From: Rhodobacterales bacterium LSUCC0387
GTDB lineage: Bacteria > Pseudomonadota > Alphaproteobacteria > Rhodobacterales > Rhodobacteraceae
Length of the DNA: 64,000 nucleotides
Reading direction: 5' to 3'
Assembly: GCA_015689775.1 (NCBI GenBank)
Contig: WVSR01000002.1
Coordinates: 62,001-126,000, forward strand
Under the pieces are notes generated by a model, which was given only the letters and a program-made list of their open reading frames with translations, ran no database searches and was not told the origin of the DNA. The position numbers and the translations under genes were made by a program. Shown piece by piece: positions 34,367-44,090 of this stretch. How positions within the stretch are numbered: position 1 is the first letter of the stretch; each line of letters starts with the position of its first letter.

Positions 34367-35335
34367 TCAGCGGCCCGTGGGATGACGGTAGCTCATACGG
34401 CGGATTGAGCCCGTTTTGGAACGCATTAAGACCGTTTCTGTTGTCAGCCAACCTGGTTCTCTTTTAATGCCGGAAAGGATTGATCCTGAGGTCACACCTG
34501 TGGCAGCGAAGATTACATCCTCGGTTACCATTTCATCGCGTGTATAGACACGTTCAAAATTAGTAATACCGGCTTTGGAAGCACGAGCACGTTCATCCTC
34601 ATTTCGGAACAGCAGTCGTCCCCACATTTGTCCACCCATGCATTTCAAGGCGGCCGCAGCAAGAACTCCTTCGGGAGCGCCACCTTGGCCCATATACATA
34701 TCAATACCTGTCAGATTGGCCTCGGCGGTATGGATGACGCCCGCTACATCGCCGTCGGTAATCAAACGGATCGAGGCGCCTGTACTGCGAATTTCCGCAA
34801 TTATCGCCTCATGGCGGGGGCGCTCAAGTACACATACTGTGATGTCGTTTGGGCTGCATCCGCGCGCTGTGGAAAGGGCGGCGACACGTTCCGCAGGAGA
34901 CATATCCAGGTTGAGGATGCCTTCAGGGTAGCCAGGCCCAATTGCAAGCTTATCCATATAAGTATCAGGCGCGTGAAGCATAGATCCACGTGGCCCCATC
35001 GCAATCACAGTCAAGGCGTTTGGCATGTCCTTTGCGGTCAGCGTAGTCCCTTCAAGCGGATCGAGCGCGATATCCACGGCAGGGCCAGTTCCCGTGCCAA
35101 CCTCTTCGCCGATATACAACATCGGGGCTTCGTCTCGCTCGCCCTCACCAATCACAACCACACCTTGGATATCAAGCAGGTTCAACTGCTCGCGCATGGC
35201 GTTTACAGCGGCTTGGTCGGCGGCCTTTTCGTCACCGCGGCCAATGAGATCTGCAGAAGCAATTGCCGCTGCTTCAGAGACCCTTGCCAATCCCAGGGAG
35301 AGCAAGCGATCATTGAAATCGGATTTTTGCGACAT
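34367..35335 (-). CDS. glpX: Class II fructose-1,6-bisphosphatase
   Basis: The protein is 322 residues from MSQKSDF at 35335; extra codons upstream lack support. GlpX signatures are VIGEGERDEAPMLYIGE and DIALDPLEGTTLTA, which hold metal ligands, and GGAPEGVLAAAALKCMGG near the substrate site. It removes the 1-phosphate from fructose-1,6-bisphosphate in gluconeogenesis. This fits an organism living largely on organic acids and amino acids, as the rest of the window suggests. The gene lies 19 bases downstream of hom and upstream of recJ on the same strand. Confidence 0.95.
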   Translation of the reverse strand: MSQKSDFNDRLLSLGLARVSEAAAIASADLIGRGDEKAADQAAVNAMREQLNLLDIQGVVVIGEGERDEAPMLYIGEEVGTGTGPAVDIALDPLEGTTLTAKDMPNALTVIAMGPRGSMLHAPDTYMDKLAIGPGYPEGILNLDMSPAERVAALSTARGCSPNDITVCVLERPRHEAIIAEIRSTGASIRLITDGDVAGVIHTAEANLTGIDMYMGQGGAPEGVLAAAALKCMGGQMWGRLLFRNEDERARASKAGITNFERVYTRDEMVTEDVIFAATGVTSGSILSGIKREPGWLTTETVLMRSKTGSIRRMSYRHPTGR

Positions 35336-35354
35336 GAGCGCTGTAGCCTTTCTT

Positions 35355-36641
35355 TCAGACGTCTTCGATGCGCAAGGCAACTGGGGCGCTCATTAATACG
35401 CCCGTCTGCGGCAGGGCTGCAAGTGCCTCTTGCAGTGCGGGCTGAGCAGCTTTGTGAGTTACTATTAATACGGGCGCAGCCTCGTCGGGGTGATCATATT
35501 GACGCATTCGATCAATTGAAATGCCATTATCTCCCAAGACTGTGGCAATTTTTGCCAAAGCGCCAGGTTTGTCGTTGAGGGTCATGCGAATATAGTAACG
35601 CGCAGCCGAGGCCGCCGATGCGGGCGGTGTGGCTTTCAGCGTATCCGCGCGTTGGCCAAATGTAGAAACCCGTATGTTGCGCGCGATATCGCAAATATCT
35701 GACAGTACCGCACTTGCGGTTGGTCCTTCACCCGCACCCGCACCGCGCAGCACGATTTGGCCAACATGGTCTCCTTCCACCACCACCATATTCGTGCCTC
35801 CCTCAAGCTGCCCTAAGGGCGAGGAAGCAGGAACCAGGCAGGGGCTCATCCGCTGTTCTAAGCCTCGCCCTGTCATACGCGCCACTCCGAGAAGTTTAAT
35901 CTTGAACCCAAGATCAGCAGCGCGATTGATGTCTTCGATGGTGACGGCGCCAATGCCTTCGAGGCTTATACCGCTAAAATCAACTTTCGTGCCAAAAGCG
36001 ACAGAGGACAAAAGCGCCAATTTATGTCCCGCATCAATACCGCCGACATCAAGCTGTGGGTCGGCCTCTAAATAGCCAAGGCCATCAGCCTCGGCAAAAG
36101 CTTCCTCATAGGTGAGGCCTGCATTGCCCATACGCGTGAGGATGTAATTGCAGGTTCCGTTCATCACGCCCATTATCCGGGTGATCTGGTTGCCGGCCAA
36201 CCCTTCGGCCAAAGATTTGATGATTGGGATGCCCCCCGCCACTGCAGCCTCAAAGCGCAGGACAAGGTTATTATCCTCTGCCGCTTCGGCCAGTTCCTGT
36301 CCATGCAACGCCAAAAGCGCCTTGTTGGCTGTGACAACATCTTTGCCTGCGGCAATTGCTGCCTCGGTCGAGGTCTTTGCGGGGCCATCCGAGCCGCCCA
36401 TCAATTCAACAAATACATCCACATCATCGCGCTTGGCCATCGCAACCGGATCATCCTCCCATGCGTATTTCGCCAAATTCACGCCGCGATCTTTGTCACG
36501 GCTGCGTGCGCTTACGGCAGAAATGGTAACCTTGCGTCCTGTGCGAGCCTCGATCAGTGCGCCATTTTTCTGAATCATTTTGATGACACCTGTGCCAACC
36601 GTGCCAAGACCTGCGATTGCAAGACGCAAAGGGCGTTCCAT
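35355..36641 (-). CDS. hom: Homoserine dehydrogenase
   Basis: The protein is 428 residues from the ATG at 36641, which has GGAGG nine bases upstream. The N-terminal NAD(P) motif is AIAGLGTVGTGVI, the catalytic region includes MNGTCNYILTRM and ADGLGYLEADPQLDVGGIDA, and a C-terminal ACT domain (about 350-425, starting YYIRMTLNDKPGALAKIATV) indicates feedback control, usually by threonine. It reduces aspartate semialdehyde to homoserine on the way to threonine and methionine. It is the first gene of the hom-glpX-recJ run. Confidence 0.96.
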   Translation of the reverse strand: MERPLRLAIAGLGTVGTGVIKMIQKNGALIEARTGRKVTISAVSARSRDKDRGVNLAKYAWEDDPVAMAKRDDVDVFVELMGGSDGPAKTSTEAAIAAGKDVVTANKALLALHGQELAEAAEDNNLVLRFEAAVAGGIPIIKSLAEGLAGNQITRIMGVMNGTCNYILTRMGNAGLTYEEAFAEADGLGYLEADPQLDVGGIDAGHKLALLSSVAFGTKVDFSGISLEGIGAVTIEDINRAADLGFKIKLLGVARMTGRGLEQRMSPCLVPASSPLGQLEGGTNMVVVEGDHVGQIVLRGAGAGEGPTASAVLSDICDIARNIRVSTFGQRADTLKATPPASAASAARYYIRMTLNDKPGALAKIATVLGDNGISIDRMRQYDHPDEAAPVLIVTHKAAQPALQEALAALPQTGVLMSAPVALRIEDV

Positions 36642-36751
36642 GATGCCGAACCTCCAATAGCTGTGCGTATCGCGCACATTATTAAGTTGAGACCCTGTTA
36701 GCTCCTTCGAATAAAAGGTGCAACGCAGGCAGAACAACTATTCCTCAAGCA

Positions 36752-37012
36752 CTAATTAATGGGCTCATTTGCCAAAGCCGCTGCGCGGCGGCGCAGATCT
36801 TCCGCGCGGTCAGCTAATTCCCCAACGGTTGCTTCAGGGATGCTTAGTGTTTCTGCACTGGCAGGACTGCGCGTCTCCTCGATCTCAAGCGCGCTAATCG
36901 GCAAAAGCGCGGGATAGCTTGCATTGCGCACTTGTTTGCGAGCGCTGTCCTGAGTGCTGCAGGCAGACAAAACGAAGGGCAAGACTAACAAAAATGACGT
37001 GACATATCGCAT
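36752..37012 (-). CDS. Small predicted lipoprotein
   Basis: The product is 86 residues from the ATG at 37012; an in-frame TTG seven codons upstream is less likely. It has a short lipoprotein signal with lipobox LSAC (lipidated cysteine near residue 18 from this start), then a charged region ending in a helical stretch AEDLRRRAAALANEPIN. It should be anchored to a membrane facing the periplasm. I recognise no family. It is upstream of hom by 110 bases and divergent from dpaL. Small lipoproteins of this sort are common and usually of unknown role. Confidence 0.6.
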   Translation of the reverse strand: MRYVTSFLLVLPFVLSACSTQDSARKQVRNASYPALLPISALEIEETRSPASAETLSIPEATVGELADRAEDLRRRAAALANEPIN

Positions 37013-37178
37013 AGCTCTGCGATAGCGCGCCAATTGGTTTGGGTCTAGCCTTGTTTGCGCATTCGAGCCCAGCTAACTTGGCAAATTGGCGTTTTTTGTA
37101 TTTAGAGTGACGCAGGAAATACGAAAGCGCTTTTTAAATGGTCTTAGGCTTGGCGCAATTAAAAAAGGATTTTGCGCC

Positions 37179-38255
37179 ATGGAAGACAAAGTCTTGCAAT
37201 CAACTGCGATCCGTCAGAACCCTTATCGTGGGGTAGGTCTGCCTAATCTGCTAGGTTTTCCCAGTGATGATGCAAGCCCTGTAAAAGCTCTCTTGGAACA
37301 CTGTCCCGCTTATGTGCCCACGCCTCTTTTGGTGCGTGACGATTTGGCAAAAACTGCCGGCACAGCCGCGTTTTTCGTCAAAGACGAGCGTGGGCGTATG
37401 GGGCTCGGAAGTTTTAAAGCCTTGGGAGCGGCCTATGTCATTGCCCGCGTTGCGCGTGCAGCCATGGAAGACGGAGCCACTGATTTCAGCACGGCCCTCA
37501 AGGATCGCGCATTTATCGCCGCGAGTGCAGGCAATCATGGCCTGTCTGTTGCTGCAGGGGCGCGGGTCTTTGGCGCGCGTGCAATAATTTATCTGTCTGA
37601 CACTGTGCCTGAGGCTTTTGCCGATCGCCTCCGTGCGCAAGGGGCGGAGCCGCGCCGTGCGGGTGCCATCTATGAGGAAAGCATGGCCGCGGCCGAGGCC
37701 GCCGCAGCGGCAGGAGAAGGCACGCTTCTGCCGGATAGCACATGGGAGGGTGAGATGACCCAAGGCTATTTGGTGATGGAAGGGTATTTGCAAATTGGGG
37801 AAGAAATGGTCGAAGCGATGGACAGCCCACCAACGCATATTTTCTTGCAAGCGGGTGTGGGTGGGATGGCAGGAGCCTTGGCTGCCCATGCCCGCGCTAC
37901 ATGGGGGCAGTCACCACAGATTATTGTGGTTGAGCCTGATGCAGCTCCCGCCCTTCAAAATGCGATTGCTGCAGGTCATGTGGTCGACAGCAAAGGCCCT
38001 GTCTCAATCATGGGGCGGCTTGACTGTAAAACTGCCTCGCTTGTGGCGTTAGCGGGGTTGGCGCGCGATGCGGATCAGTTTTTGACGATCTCAGATGGCC
38101 AAGCGGCCTCTGGAGTGGCGCGATTGACCGAAGCGGGGCTTGCCTCCACGCCATCGGGTGCAGCGGGCGTAATTGCAGCGGCTTATCTTGGCTATGACTT
38201 TCCACCCGATGCGCGGGTTCTCTGTGTTCTTAGCGAAGGACCAGAGGATGTCTGA
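37179..38255 (+). CDS. dpaL: Diaminopropionate ammonia-lyase (DpaL-like PLP enzyme)
   Basis: The protein is 358 residues from the ATG at 37179, with AAGGA upstream. It is a fold-type II PLP enzyme with the lysine at K80 (LGSFKALGAAY), SAGNHGLSVAAGARVFG and a glycine-rich phosphate loop AGVGGMAGALAAH. The segments NPYRGVG, YVPTPLL and DSTWEGEMTQGYLVMEGY are typical of DpaL, which splits 2,3-diaminopropionate into pyruvate and two ammonia. It is shorter than the roughly 400-residue E. coli enzyme. Its stop lies inside the start region of the M24 peptidase gene, an eight-base overlap, so the two act together. Confidence 0.85.
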   Translation: MEDKVLQSTAIRQNPYRGVGLPNLLGFPSDDASPVKALLEHCPAYVPTPLLVRDDLAKTAGTAAFFVKDERGRMGLGSFKALGAAYVIARVARAAMEDGATDFSTALKDRAFIAASAGNHGLSVAAGARVFGARAIIYLSDTVPEAFADRLRAQGAEPRRAGAIYEESMAAAEAAAAAGEGTLLPDSTWEGEMTQGYLVMEGYLQIGEEMVEAMDSPPTHIFLQAGVGGMAGALAAHARATWGQSPQIIVVEPDAAPALQNAIAAGHVVDSKGPVSIMGRLDCKTASLVALAGLARDADQFLTISDGQAASGVARLTEAGLASTPSGAAGVIAAAYLGYDFPPDARVLCVLSEGPEDV

Positions 38256-39399
38256 TCTGTTCCCGCCCGCTGAGTATCACCGCCGTCACAGCGCGATTCA
38301 GGCCCGCCTACAGACCGCAGCCCTAGATGCAATTTTGCTGACCCAAGCGGCGGATATTTTCTATGTCACAGGCTTTCTCACGCGCTTTTGGGAGAGTCCC
38401 GCACGACCGTGGTTTGTGCTGATCCCCGCCACAGGCGTTCCAATAGCCGTGATCCCCGAGATCGGGGCTTATCTCATGGGGAAATCGGTGATCACAGATA
38501 TCCGGACATGGCCCGCACCGCGCCCCGAAGATGATGGGATCAGTCTGCTGGCTGAGGCATTATGTGATGTCACACCCAAAAACGGAAAGATCGGCGTAGC
38601 GATGGGCCTAGAGACGCAGCTGCGGATGCCTTTGGGGGATTTCTTTGCGCTGCAAACCCGTCTCGCCTCCCGCAGTTTTGTGGATGCAACAGATATCATG
38701 CACCGCACTCGTGAGATAAAATCGGCGCTTGAGATTGAAAAACTGAGCGCTGCCTGCGCCATTGGCAATCGCGCCTTTGCCCGCGTTGATGAAATTGCCC
38801 GCGGCGGCACGCCCTTAGACGCGGTGTTTCGCGCCTTTCAAATCCTGCTGCTCGAGGAGGGGGCTGATTGGGTGTCCTACGTCGCAGGGGGGGCCGGCGA
38901 GGGAGGCTATGGTGATGTAATTTCACCTGCCGCACCAACACCGCTGCGCAATGGCGATATTTTGATGTTGGATACGGGCGCGGTGAAAGACGGCTATTTT
39001 TGCGATTTCGACCGAAATTTTGCCATCGGAACCCCAAGCCCTGACGCTGCCCGTGGGCATCAGATTTTACAAGATGCGATTTATGCCGTGATGGAAGTGA
39101 TCGAACCAAATATACGCGCCTCAGACTTGCACGCGATGTTGTGCCGCGAAATTGCAGCGCGTGGTGGCACGCCTTGTGGCGGGCGGTTAGGGCATGGGTT
39201 GGGGGTGACGCTCACCGAATGGCCATCACTCACGCCGCAAGACCAGACAGTGCTGCACGCAGGTATGGTTCTCACGCTTGAGCCATCTGTTGATCTGGGG
39301 CAGGGGCGGATCCTAGTTGCCGAAGAAAATATTGTTTTGACGGAAAACGGGGCAGAGTTTTTAACAAACCCCGCCCCGCGAGACATTGCAATTTTATGA
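38248..39399 (+). CDS. M24-family metallopeptidase (Xaa-Pro dipeptidase/creatinase type)
   Basis: The protein is 383 residues from the ATG at 38248, just inside dpaL. It has an N-terminal creatinase-like domain (about 1-135) and a C-terminal pita-bread catalytic domain. The five metal ligands can be seen: two aspartates in LMLDTGAVKDGYFCDFDRN, the histidine of LGHGLGV, and glutamates in LTLEPSV and AEENIV. Substrates could be Xaa-Pro dipeptides or N-acylated amino acids; the coupling with dpaL suggests it releases an amino acid further degraded by DpaL. It ends six bases from the convergent glyA stop. Confidence 0.88.
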   Translation: MSDLFPPAEYHRRHSAIQARLQTAALDAILLTQAADIFYVTGFLTRFWESPARPWFVLIPATGVPIAVIPEIGAYLMGKSVITDIRTWPAPRPEDDGISLLAEALCDVTPKNGKIGVAMGLETQLRMPLGDFFALQTRLASRSFVDATDIMHRTREIKSALEIEKLSAACAIGNRAFARVDEIARGGTPLDAVFRAFQILLLEEGADWVSYVAGGAGEGGYGDVISPAAPTPLRNGDILMLDTGAVKDGYFCDFDRNFAIGTPSPDAARGHQILQDAIYAVMEVIEPNIRASDLHAMLCREIAARGGTPCGGRLGHGLGVTLTEWPSLTPQDQTVLHAGMVLTLEPSVDLGQGRILVAEENIVLTENGAEFLTNPAPRDIAIL

Positions 39400-39405
39400 T
39401 TTCTA

Positions 39406-40701
39406 TCAGATGCTTGGATAGATCGGGAAGCGCTGGCACAGCGTCTTGACCTCAGCGGCAACTTTCGCCTCTACGGCGCTATTGCCGTCCTCACCATTTG
39501 CGGCCAAACCATCGACTACCTCAACGATCCAATCCGCGACTTGGCGGAATTCAGTCTCGGTGAAGCCACGGGTTGTAGCCGCAGGCGTTCCCAAACGCAC
39601 GCCTGAAGTTATCATTGGCTTTTCTGTGTCAAACGGAATGCCGTTTTTGTTGCAGGTGATATTGGCACGGCCAAGCGCCTTTTCGGTGGCGTTGCCTTTT
39701 ACGCCTTTGGGGCGGAGGTCAACCAGCATCAAATGCGTATCTGTGCCGCCTGTGACGATATCTAACCCGCCCTTCATCAGCTGATCCGCCAGCGCTTTGG
39801 CATTGGCAATCACTTGGGTTTGATAGGCCTTGAATTCAGGGCGCAGCGCCTCACCAAAAGCTACGGCCTTGGCGGCGATAACGTGCATCAGCGGCCCGCC
39901 TTGAATGCCCGGGAAGATTGCCGAATTGACCTTCTTGGCGATATCTTCGTGATTGGTCAGGATCATCCCACCGCGTGGCCCACGCAGGGTTTTATGCGTG
40001 GTGGTGGTGGCAACATGTGCGTGTGGGAAAGGTGAAGGGTAGTGGCCCGATGCTACGAGACCTGCGAAATGCGCCATGTCGACCAAAAGATAGGCCCCGA
40101 CACTGTCAGAAATCTCACGCATTTTTGCAAAATCAATGACACGCGGAATGGCCGAGCCGCCCGCGATCAGCATTTTGGGTTTGTGTTCAGCCGCAAGTTC
40201 GGCAATCGCGTCATAGTCGATTTCCAAGTCCTGCTTGCGCACGCCGTATTGAACAGCGTTAAACCATTTTCCTGATTGGTTTGGCTTGGCGCCATGCGTC
40301 AAGTGGCCGCCTGCATCAAGGCTCATGCCCAAGATGGTTTCGCCGGGCGTCAAAAGGGCTGTAAAAACCCCTTGGTTCGCTTGGCTCCCTGAATTGGGCT
40401 GCACATTGGCAAAGCTACAGTCGAACAATTTGCAGGCCCGCTCGATCGCAAGGTTTTCTGCGATATCGACATAATCGCAGCCACCATAATACCGCCGACC
40501 TGGATAACCTTCGGCATATTTATTGGTCATGACCGAGCCTTGCGCAGCCATCACCGCCGCTGAGACGATGTTCTCGGATGCAATCAATTCGATCTCTTCG
40601 CTTTGACGACTAAATTCTTTGGTAATCGCGCCAAAGATTTCAGGGTCACGAGTGCTGAGGGCTTCGGTGAAAAATCCATCGTCACGGTGGGGCGCAGTCA
40701 T
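39406..40701 (-). CDS. glyA: Serine hydroxymethyltransferase
   Basis: The 431-residue protein is complete. Landmarks are [41 protein letters not shown], and the PLP lysine in [17 protein letters not shown]. It converts serine and tetrahydrofolate to glycine and methylene-tetrahydrofolate, feeding one-carbon metabolism. AAGGAG precedes the ATG. The gene is divergent from nadK across 235 bases in which I could not recognise a known riboswitch. It is convergent with the M24 peptidase gene. Confidence 0.97.
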   Translation of the reverse strand: MTAPHRDDGFFTEALSTRDPEIFGAITKEFSRQSEEIELIASENIVSAAVMAAQGSVMTNKYAEGYPGRRYYGGCDYVDIAENLAIERACKLFDCSFANVQPNSGSQANQGVFTALLTPGETILGMSLDAGGHLTHGAKPNQSGKWFNAVQYGVRKQDLEIDYDAIAELAAEHKPKMLIAGGSAIPRVIDFAKMREISDSVGAYLLVDMAHFAGLVASGHYPSPFPHAHVATTTTHKTLRGPRGGMILTNHEDIAKKVNSAIFPGIQGGPLMHVIAAKAVAFGEALRPEFKAYQTQVIANAKALADQLMKGGLDIVTGGTDTHLMLVDLRPKGVKGNATEKALGRANITCNKNGIPFDTEKPMITSGVRLGTPAATTRGFTETEFRQVADWIVEVVDGLAANGEDGNSAVEAKVAAEVKTLCQRFPIYPSI

Positions 40702-40936
40702 AGTTAGGGCTCCTTACATCGGGGGCGCGTTTTGTTGAGTCACGCTCGGGCGCTGTCTATCGCGTGGGGTTTAGGGCAGAACAGCCCATTGGAAAAGGGC
40801 GAAAGCGGCAATTTGACAGAGAGTCGCGCCCTGTTGCTCCGCAAGGCGGACAAAATTGCACTGTTTTGCGGGGTATTGTGTTTCGGCATGGCACAGAACA
40901 GGATGGCACTACCCCTGTTTCGCAAAGGTCGCGAAG

Positions 40937-41704
40937 ATGAGCAAACATTTGAAAATAGCCTTTTTGGCCTCGCGGGCGCGGATGGCGCAGGCAGCCCTAG
41001 AGGAATTAAGCGCGGCTTATGGCCAAACAGCACCTCAGGAGGCCGATGTTATTGTGGCGCTTGGCGGGGATGGATTTATGCTGTCGACCTTGTACGAAAC
41101 CCAACCGCTGGATCGTCCTGTCTATGGAATGAACCGTGGCACGGTTGGCTTTTTGATGAATGAATATTCTGCCGATGGTTTGATGACCCGCCTGATCTCG
41201 GCGGAAGAGGCCCAGATCAATCCGTTGCGGATGAAGGCGCGGTGCACAACAGGTGAAACAATCGAGGCCTTGGCCATCAATGAGGTTAGTTTGCTTCGCA
41301 CAGGACCCCAAGCCGCCAAATTGCGCATCCATGTTGACGGAAAGCTGCGCATGCAGGAATTGGTCTGCGATGGCGCGCTGTTAAGCACGCCTGCAGGCTC
41401 GACCGCGTACAACTATTCTGCGCATGGCCCAATTTTGCCAATCGGCGCCGATGTTTTGGCGATGACCGCCGTGGCCGCGTTTCGTCCGCGCAGGTGGCGG
41501 GGGGCGCTGCTCAATAAATCATCCAACGTGATCTTCGAAGTGGTTGATCCTGATCACCGCCCTGTGATGGCAGATGCCGACAGCGTTTCTGTGAACAACG
41601 TCACCCAGGTAGAGATCTCAAGCGCGCAAGATGTGACCCATCGTATCCTGTTCGATCCAGGTCATGGTTTGGAAGAGCGGCTACTTCGTGAGCAATTCGT
41701 GTAA
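40937..41704 (+). CDS. nadK: NAD kinase
   Basis: The protein is 255 residues from the ATG at 40937; a longer frame upstream encodes a non-conserved tail. The NAD kinase signature GGDG is at 43-46 (VALGGDGFMLS), with MNRGTVGFLMNEY and the NE/D-type motif in AINEVSLLR. Next come DGALLSTPAGSTAYNYSAHGPILPIGA and LNKSSNVIFEV. It phosphorylates NAD to NADP using ATP. The next gene, maeB, encodes an NADP-type malic enzyme and lies 106 bases on, with a perfect palindrome between them that suggests separate control. Confidence 0.94.
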   Translation: MSKHLKIAFLASRARMAQAALEELSAAYGQTAPQEADVIVALGGDGFMLSTLYETQPLDRPVYGMNRGTVGFLMNEYSADGLMTRLISAEEAQINPLRMKARCTTGETIEALAINEVSLLRTGPQAAKLRIHVDGKLRMQELVCDGALLSTPAGSTAYNYSAHGPILPIGADVLAMTAVAAFRPRRWRGALLNKSSNVIFEVVDPDHRPVMADADSVSVNNVTQVEISSAQDVTHRILFDPGHGLEERLLREQFV

Positions 41705-41734
41705 TTCAAACGGACTTTGCCCTTTCCTGGATGA

Positions 41735-41752
41735 TAGTTTAACGTTAAACTA
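41735..41752. promoter_or_regulatory. 18-bp perfect palindrome upstream of maeB
   Basis: TAGTTTAACGTTAAACTA reads identically on both strands and lies 59 bases upstream of the maeB ATG in a 106-base gap. A central CG flanked by A/T-rich arms is the style of LacI-family operators. Alphaproteobacteria use LacI-type regulators (CceR/PckR) on central carbon genes including malic enzyme, but I could not check the motif. Confidence 0.65.
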
Positions 41753-41810
41753 ATTGTGCAGAGCGGCCTATTGGGGCTATCTGGCGACCATAGCCGATTG
41801 GGAATAGATC

Positions 41811-44090
41811 ATGACTGAAGAAAGCAACGACAGTTTGCGCCAGCGTGCGCTTGCCTATCATGCAGGCCCAAAACCAGGAAAATTGGAGGTGCGCGCGACT
41901 AAGCCTTTGGCAAATGGGCGCGACCTGTCGTTGGCCTATAGCCCTGGTGTTGCTGAAGCCTGCCTTGAGATCAAAGCAGACCCCGCCCATGCCGAAAGCT
42001 ATACAGGACGCGGTAACCTTGTTGCAGTGGTGACCAATGGCACGGCGGTTCTAGGCCTTGGCAATATTGGCGCACTTGCCTCGAAGCCGGTGATGGAAGG
42101 GAAGGCGGTTCTCTTCAAGAAATTCGCAGGCATTAACTGCTTTGATATTGAATTGAACGAAAGCGATCCCGAGAAACTGGCGGATATTGTGTGCGCGCTT
42201 GAGCCAACCTTTGGCGCAATCAATCTCGAGGATATCAAAGCGCCCGACTGCTTTATCGTAGAAAAACTGTGCCGCGAGCGGATGAATATTCCCGTTTTCC
42301 ATGATGACCAACATGGAACGGCGATTGTCGTGGGCGCGGCCGCAACGAACGCGCTGCGTCTTGCGGGGAAATCCTTCGGCGATATCAAGGTCGTGTCTAC
42401 AGGCGGCGGTGCGGCGGGGATTGCCTGCCTTAATATGCTGCTGAAACTGGGCCTCAAGCGTAAGAATGTTTGGCTCTGCGATTTGGATGGTCTGGTGTAT
42501 CGGGGTCGCGAGGCGGGAATGACTCCGCAAAAAGCCGAATATGCGCAAGGGGATAGCCCCGCCACCTTGGATGATGTGATCGAGGGGGCGGATTTGTTCC
42601 TTGGCCTTTCTGGCCCGGGTGTTTTGACGCGCGAGATGGTTGCGCGCATGGCGGATCGTCCTGTGGTCTTTGCCTTAGCGAACCCGAACCCAGAAATCAC
42701 CCCTGATGATGTGCGCGCGGTCAAGCCTGACGCAATCATTGCCACCGGACGGTCAGATTTTCCTAATCAAGTAAATAATGTTCTGTGCTTTCCGTTCATT
42801 TTCCGCGGCGCCTTGGATGTCGGAGCAAGCGAAATCAATGATGCGATGCAAATTGCCTGTATCGAAGGTATCGCCGCCTTAGCGCGCGCCACAACCAGTG
42901 CTGAAGCTGCCGCGGCCTATAAGGGCGAGCAGCTGACCTTTGGCCCTGACTATCTGATCCCCAAGCCATTCGACCCGCGCCTGATGGGTGTGGTGGCCAG
43001 TGCAGTAGCTGAGGCTGCTATGAGTTCAGGGGTTGCGAAGCGGCCCATAGATGACATCGCCGCCTATCGCGCCAAACTTAATCAGGCGGTGTTCCGCTCT
43101 GCGCTCATCATGCGCCCTGTCTTTGCCGCAGCAGCCACCACGACACGCCGTATTGCTTTTGCAGAAGGCGAGGATGAGCGCGTTTTGCGTGCGGCCCAAG
43201 CCATGCTTGAGGAGACCACAGACACACCCATTCTCATCGGTCGCCCCGATGTGATCGAAATGCGGGCCGAGCGGGCAGGCCTGACCATCCGTCCGCGTGT
43301 GGATTTCGAAATCGTAAACCCTGAAAATGACCCGCGCTATCGTGATTATTGGGGCAGCTATCACAGCGTGATGGAACGTCACGGGGTGACCCCTGATTTG
43401 GCCCGTGCGATTATGCGCACCAACACCACCGCCATCGGCGCGGTCATGGTGTATCGCGAGGAGGCGGACAGCTTGATCTGCGGTACCTTCGGCCAGTATT
43501 TGTGGCACTTGAAATATATCAGCCAGCTTTTGGCCCTTGACGGTTTGCATCCCGTTGGGGCGCTGTCCTTGATGATTTTGGAAGATGGGCCGCTCTATAT
43601 CGCTGATACGCATATTCACGCGCAGCCCACACCAGAACAAATCGCAGAGACCGTGATTGCCACAGCCCGTCATGTGCGCCGCTTCGGCATTGCTCCAAAA
43701 ATCGCGCTGTGTTCAGGCAGTCAATTTGGCAATCTCGACAGTGATAGCGGGCGGCGGATGCGAGCGGCGCTTGATATTCTAGATGCAATGGCGCTTGATT
43801 TTGCCTATGAGGGCGAAATGCATATCGACAGCGCGCTTGATCCCGAATTGCGCGCCCGAATTTTCCCTAATTCGCGCTTTGAGGGGCAGGCCAACGCGCT
43901 TGTCTTTGCCAATACAGATGCCGCTGGGGCGGCAAGGAATATTCTCAAGATGAAGGCAGGTGGGCTTGAGGTTGGACCGATTCTTATGGGGATGGGCAAT
44001 CGCGCGCATATTGTAACCCCCTCGATAACTGCACGGGGGCTTTTGAATATTTCCGCCCTCGCGGGCACGCCGGTCGCCACCTATGGCTGA
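41811..44090 (+). CDS. maeB: NADP-type malic enzyme MaeB with phosphotransacetylase-like C-terminal domain
   Basis: The 759-residue protein has two domains. Residues 1 to about 430 are the malic enzyme: the Tyr of SLAYSPGVAEACLEI, GNIGALASKPVMEGKAVLFK, FAGINCFDIEL, EDIKAPDCFIVE and the Rossmann VSTGGGAAGIACLNML. Residues about 435-759 resemble phosphotransacetylase (RIAFAEGEDERVLRAAQAML, GLEVGPILMGMGNRAHIVTP), as in other proteobacterial MaeB proteins, where this part is regulatory and binds acetyl-CoA. It converts malate to pyruvate with NADPH formation. A perfect palindrome upstream suggests control by central carbon state. Confidence 0.95.
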   Translation: MTEESNDSLRQRALAYHAGPKPGKLEVRATKPLANGRDLSLAYSPGVAEACLEIKADPAHAESYTGRGNLVAVVTNGTAVLGLGNIGALASKPVMEGKAVLFKKFAGINCFDIELNESDPEKLADIVCALEPTFGAINLEDIKAPDCFIVEKLCRERMNIPVFHDDQHGTAIVVGAAATNALRLAGKSFGDIKVVSTGGGAAGIACLNMLLKLGLKRKNVWLCDLDGLVYRGREAGMTPQKAEYAQGDSPATLDDVIEGADLFLGLSGPGVLTREMVARMADRPVVFALANPNPEITPDDVRAVKPDAIIATGRSDFPNQVNNVLCFPFIFRGALDVGASEINDAMQIACIEGIAALARATTSAEAAAAYKGEQLTFGPDYLIPKPFDPRLMGVVASAVAEAAMSSGVAKRPIDDIAAYRAKLNQAVFRSALIMRPVFAAAATTTRRIAFAEGEDERVLRAAQAMLEETTDTPILIGRPDVIEMRAERAGLTIRPRVDFEIVNPENDPRYRDYWGSYHSVMERHGVTPDLARAIMRTNTTAIGAVMVYREEADSLICGTFGQYLWHLKYISQLLALDGLHPVGALSLMILEDGPLYIADTHIHAQPTPEQIAETVIATARHVRRFGIAPKIALCSGSQFGNLDSDSGRRMRAALDILDAMALDFAYEGEMHIDSALDPELRARIFPNSRFEGQANALVFANTDAAGAARNILKMKAGGLEVGPILMGMGNRAHIVTPSITARGLLNISALAGTPVATYG

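Noticed and set aside
34628-35578. A 316-codon plus-strand frame over glpX and hom
   Set aside because: It is antisense to two conserved genes and shows no domain; glpX and hom explain the region fully.
40702-40936. A riboswitch in front of glyA
   Set aside because: The 235-base region was inspected for glycine or SAM-type motifs and no convincing paired structure was recognised.
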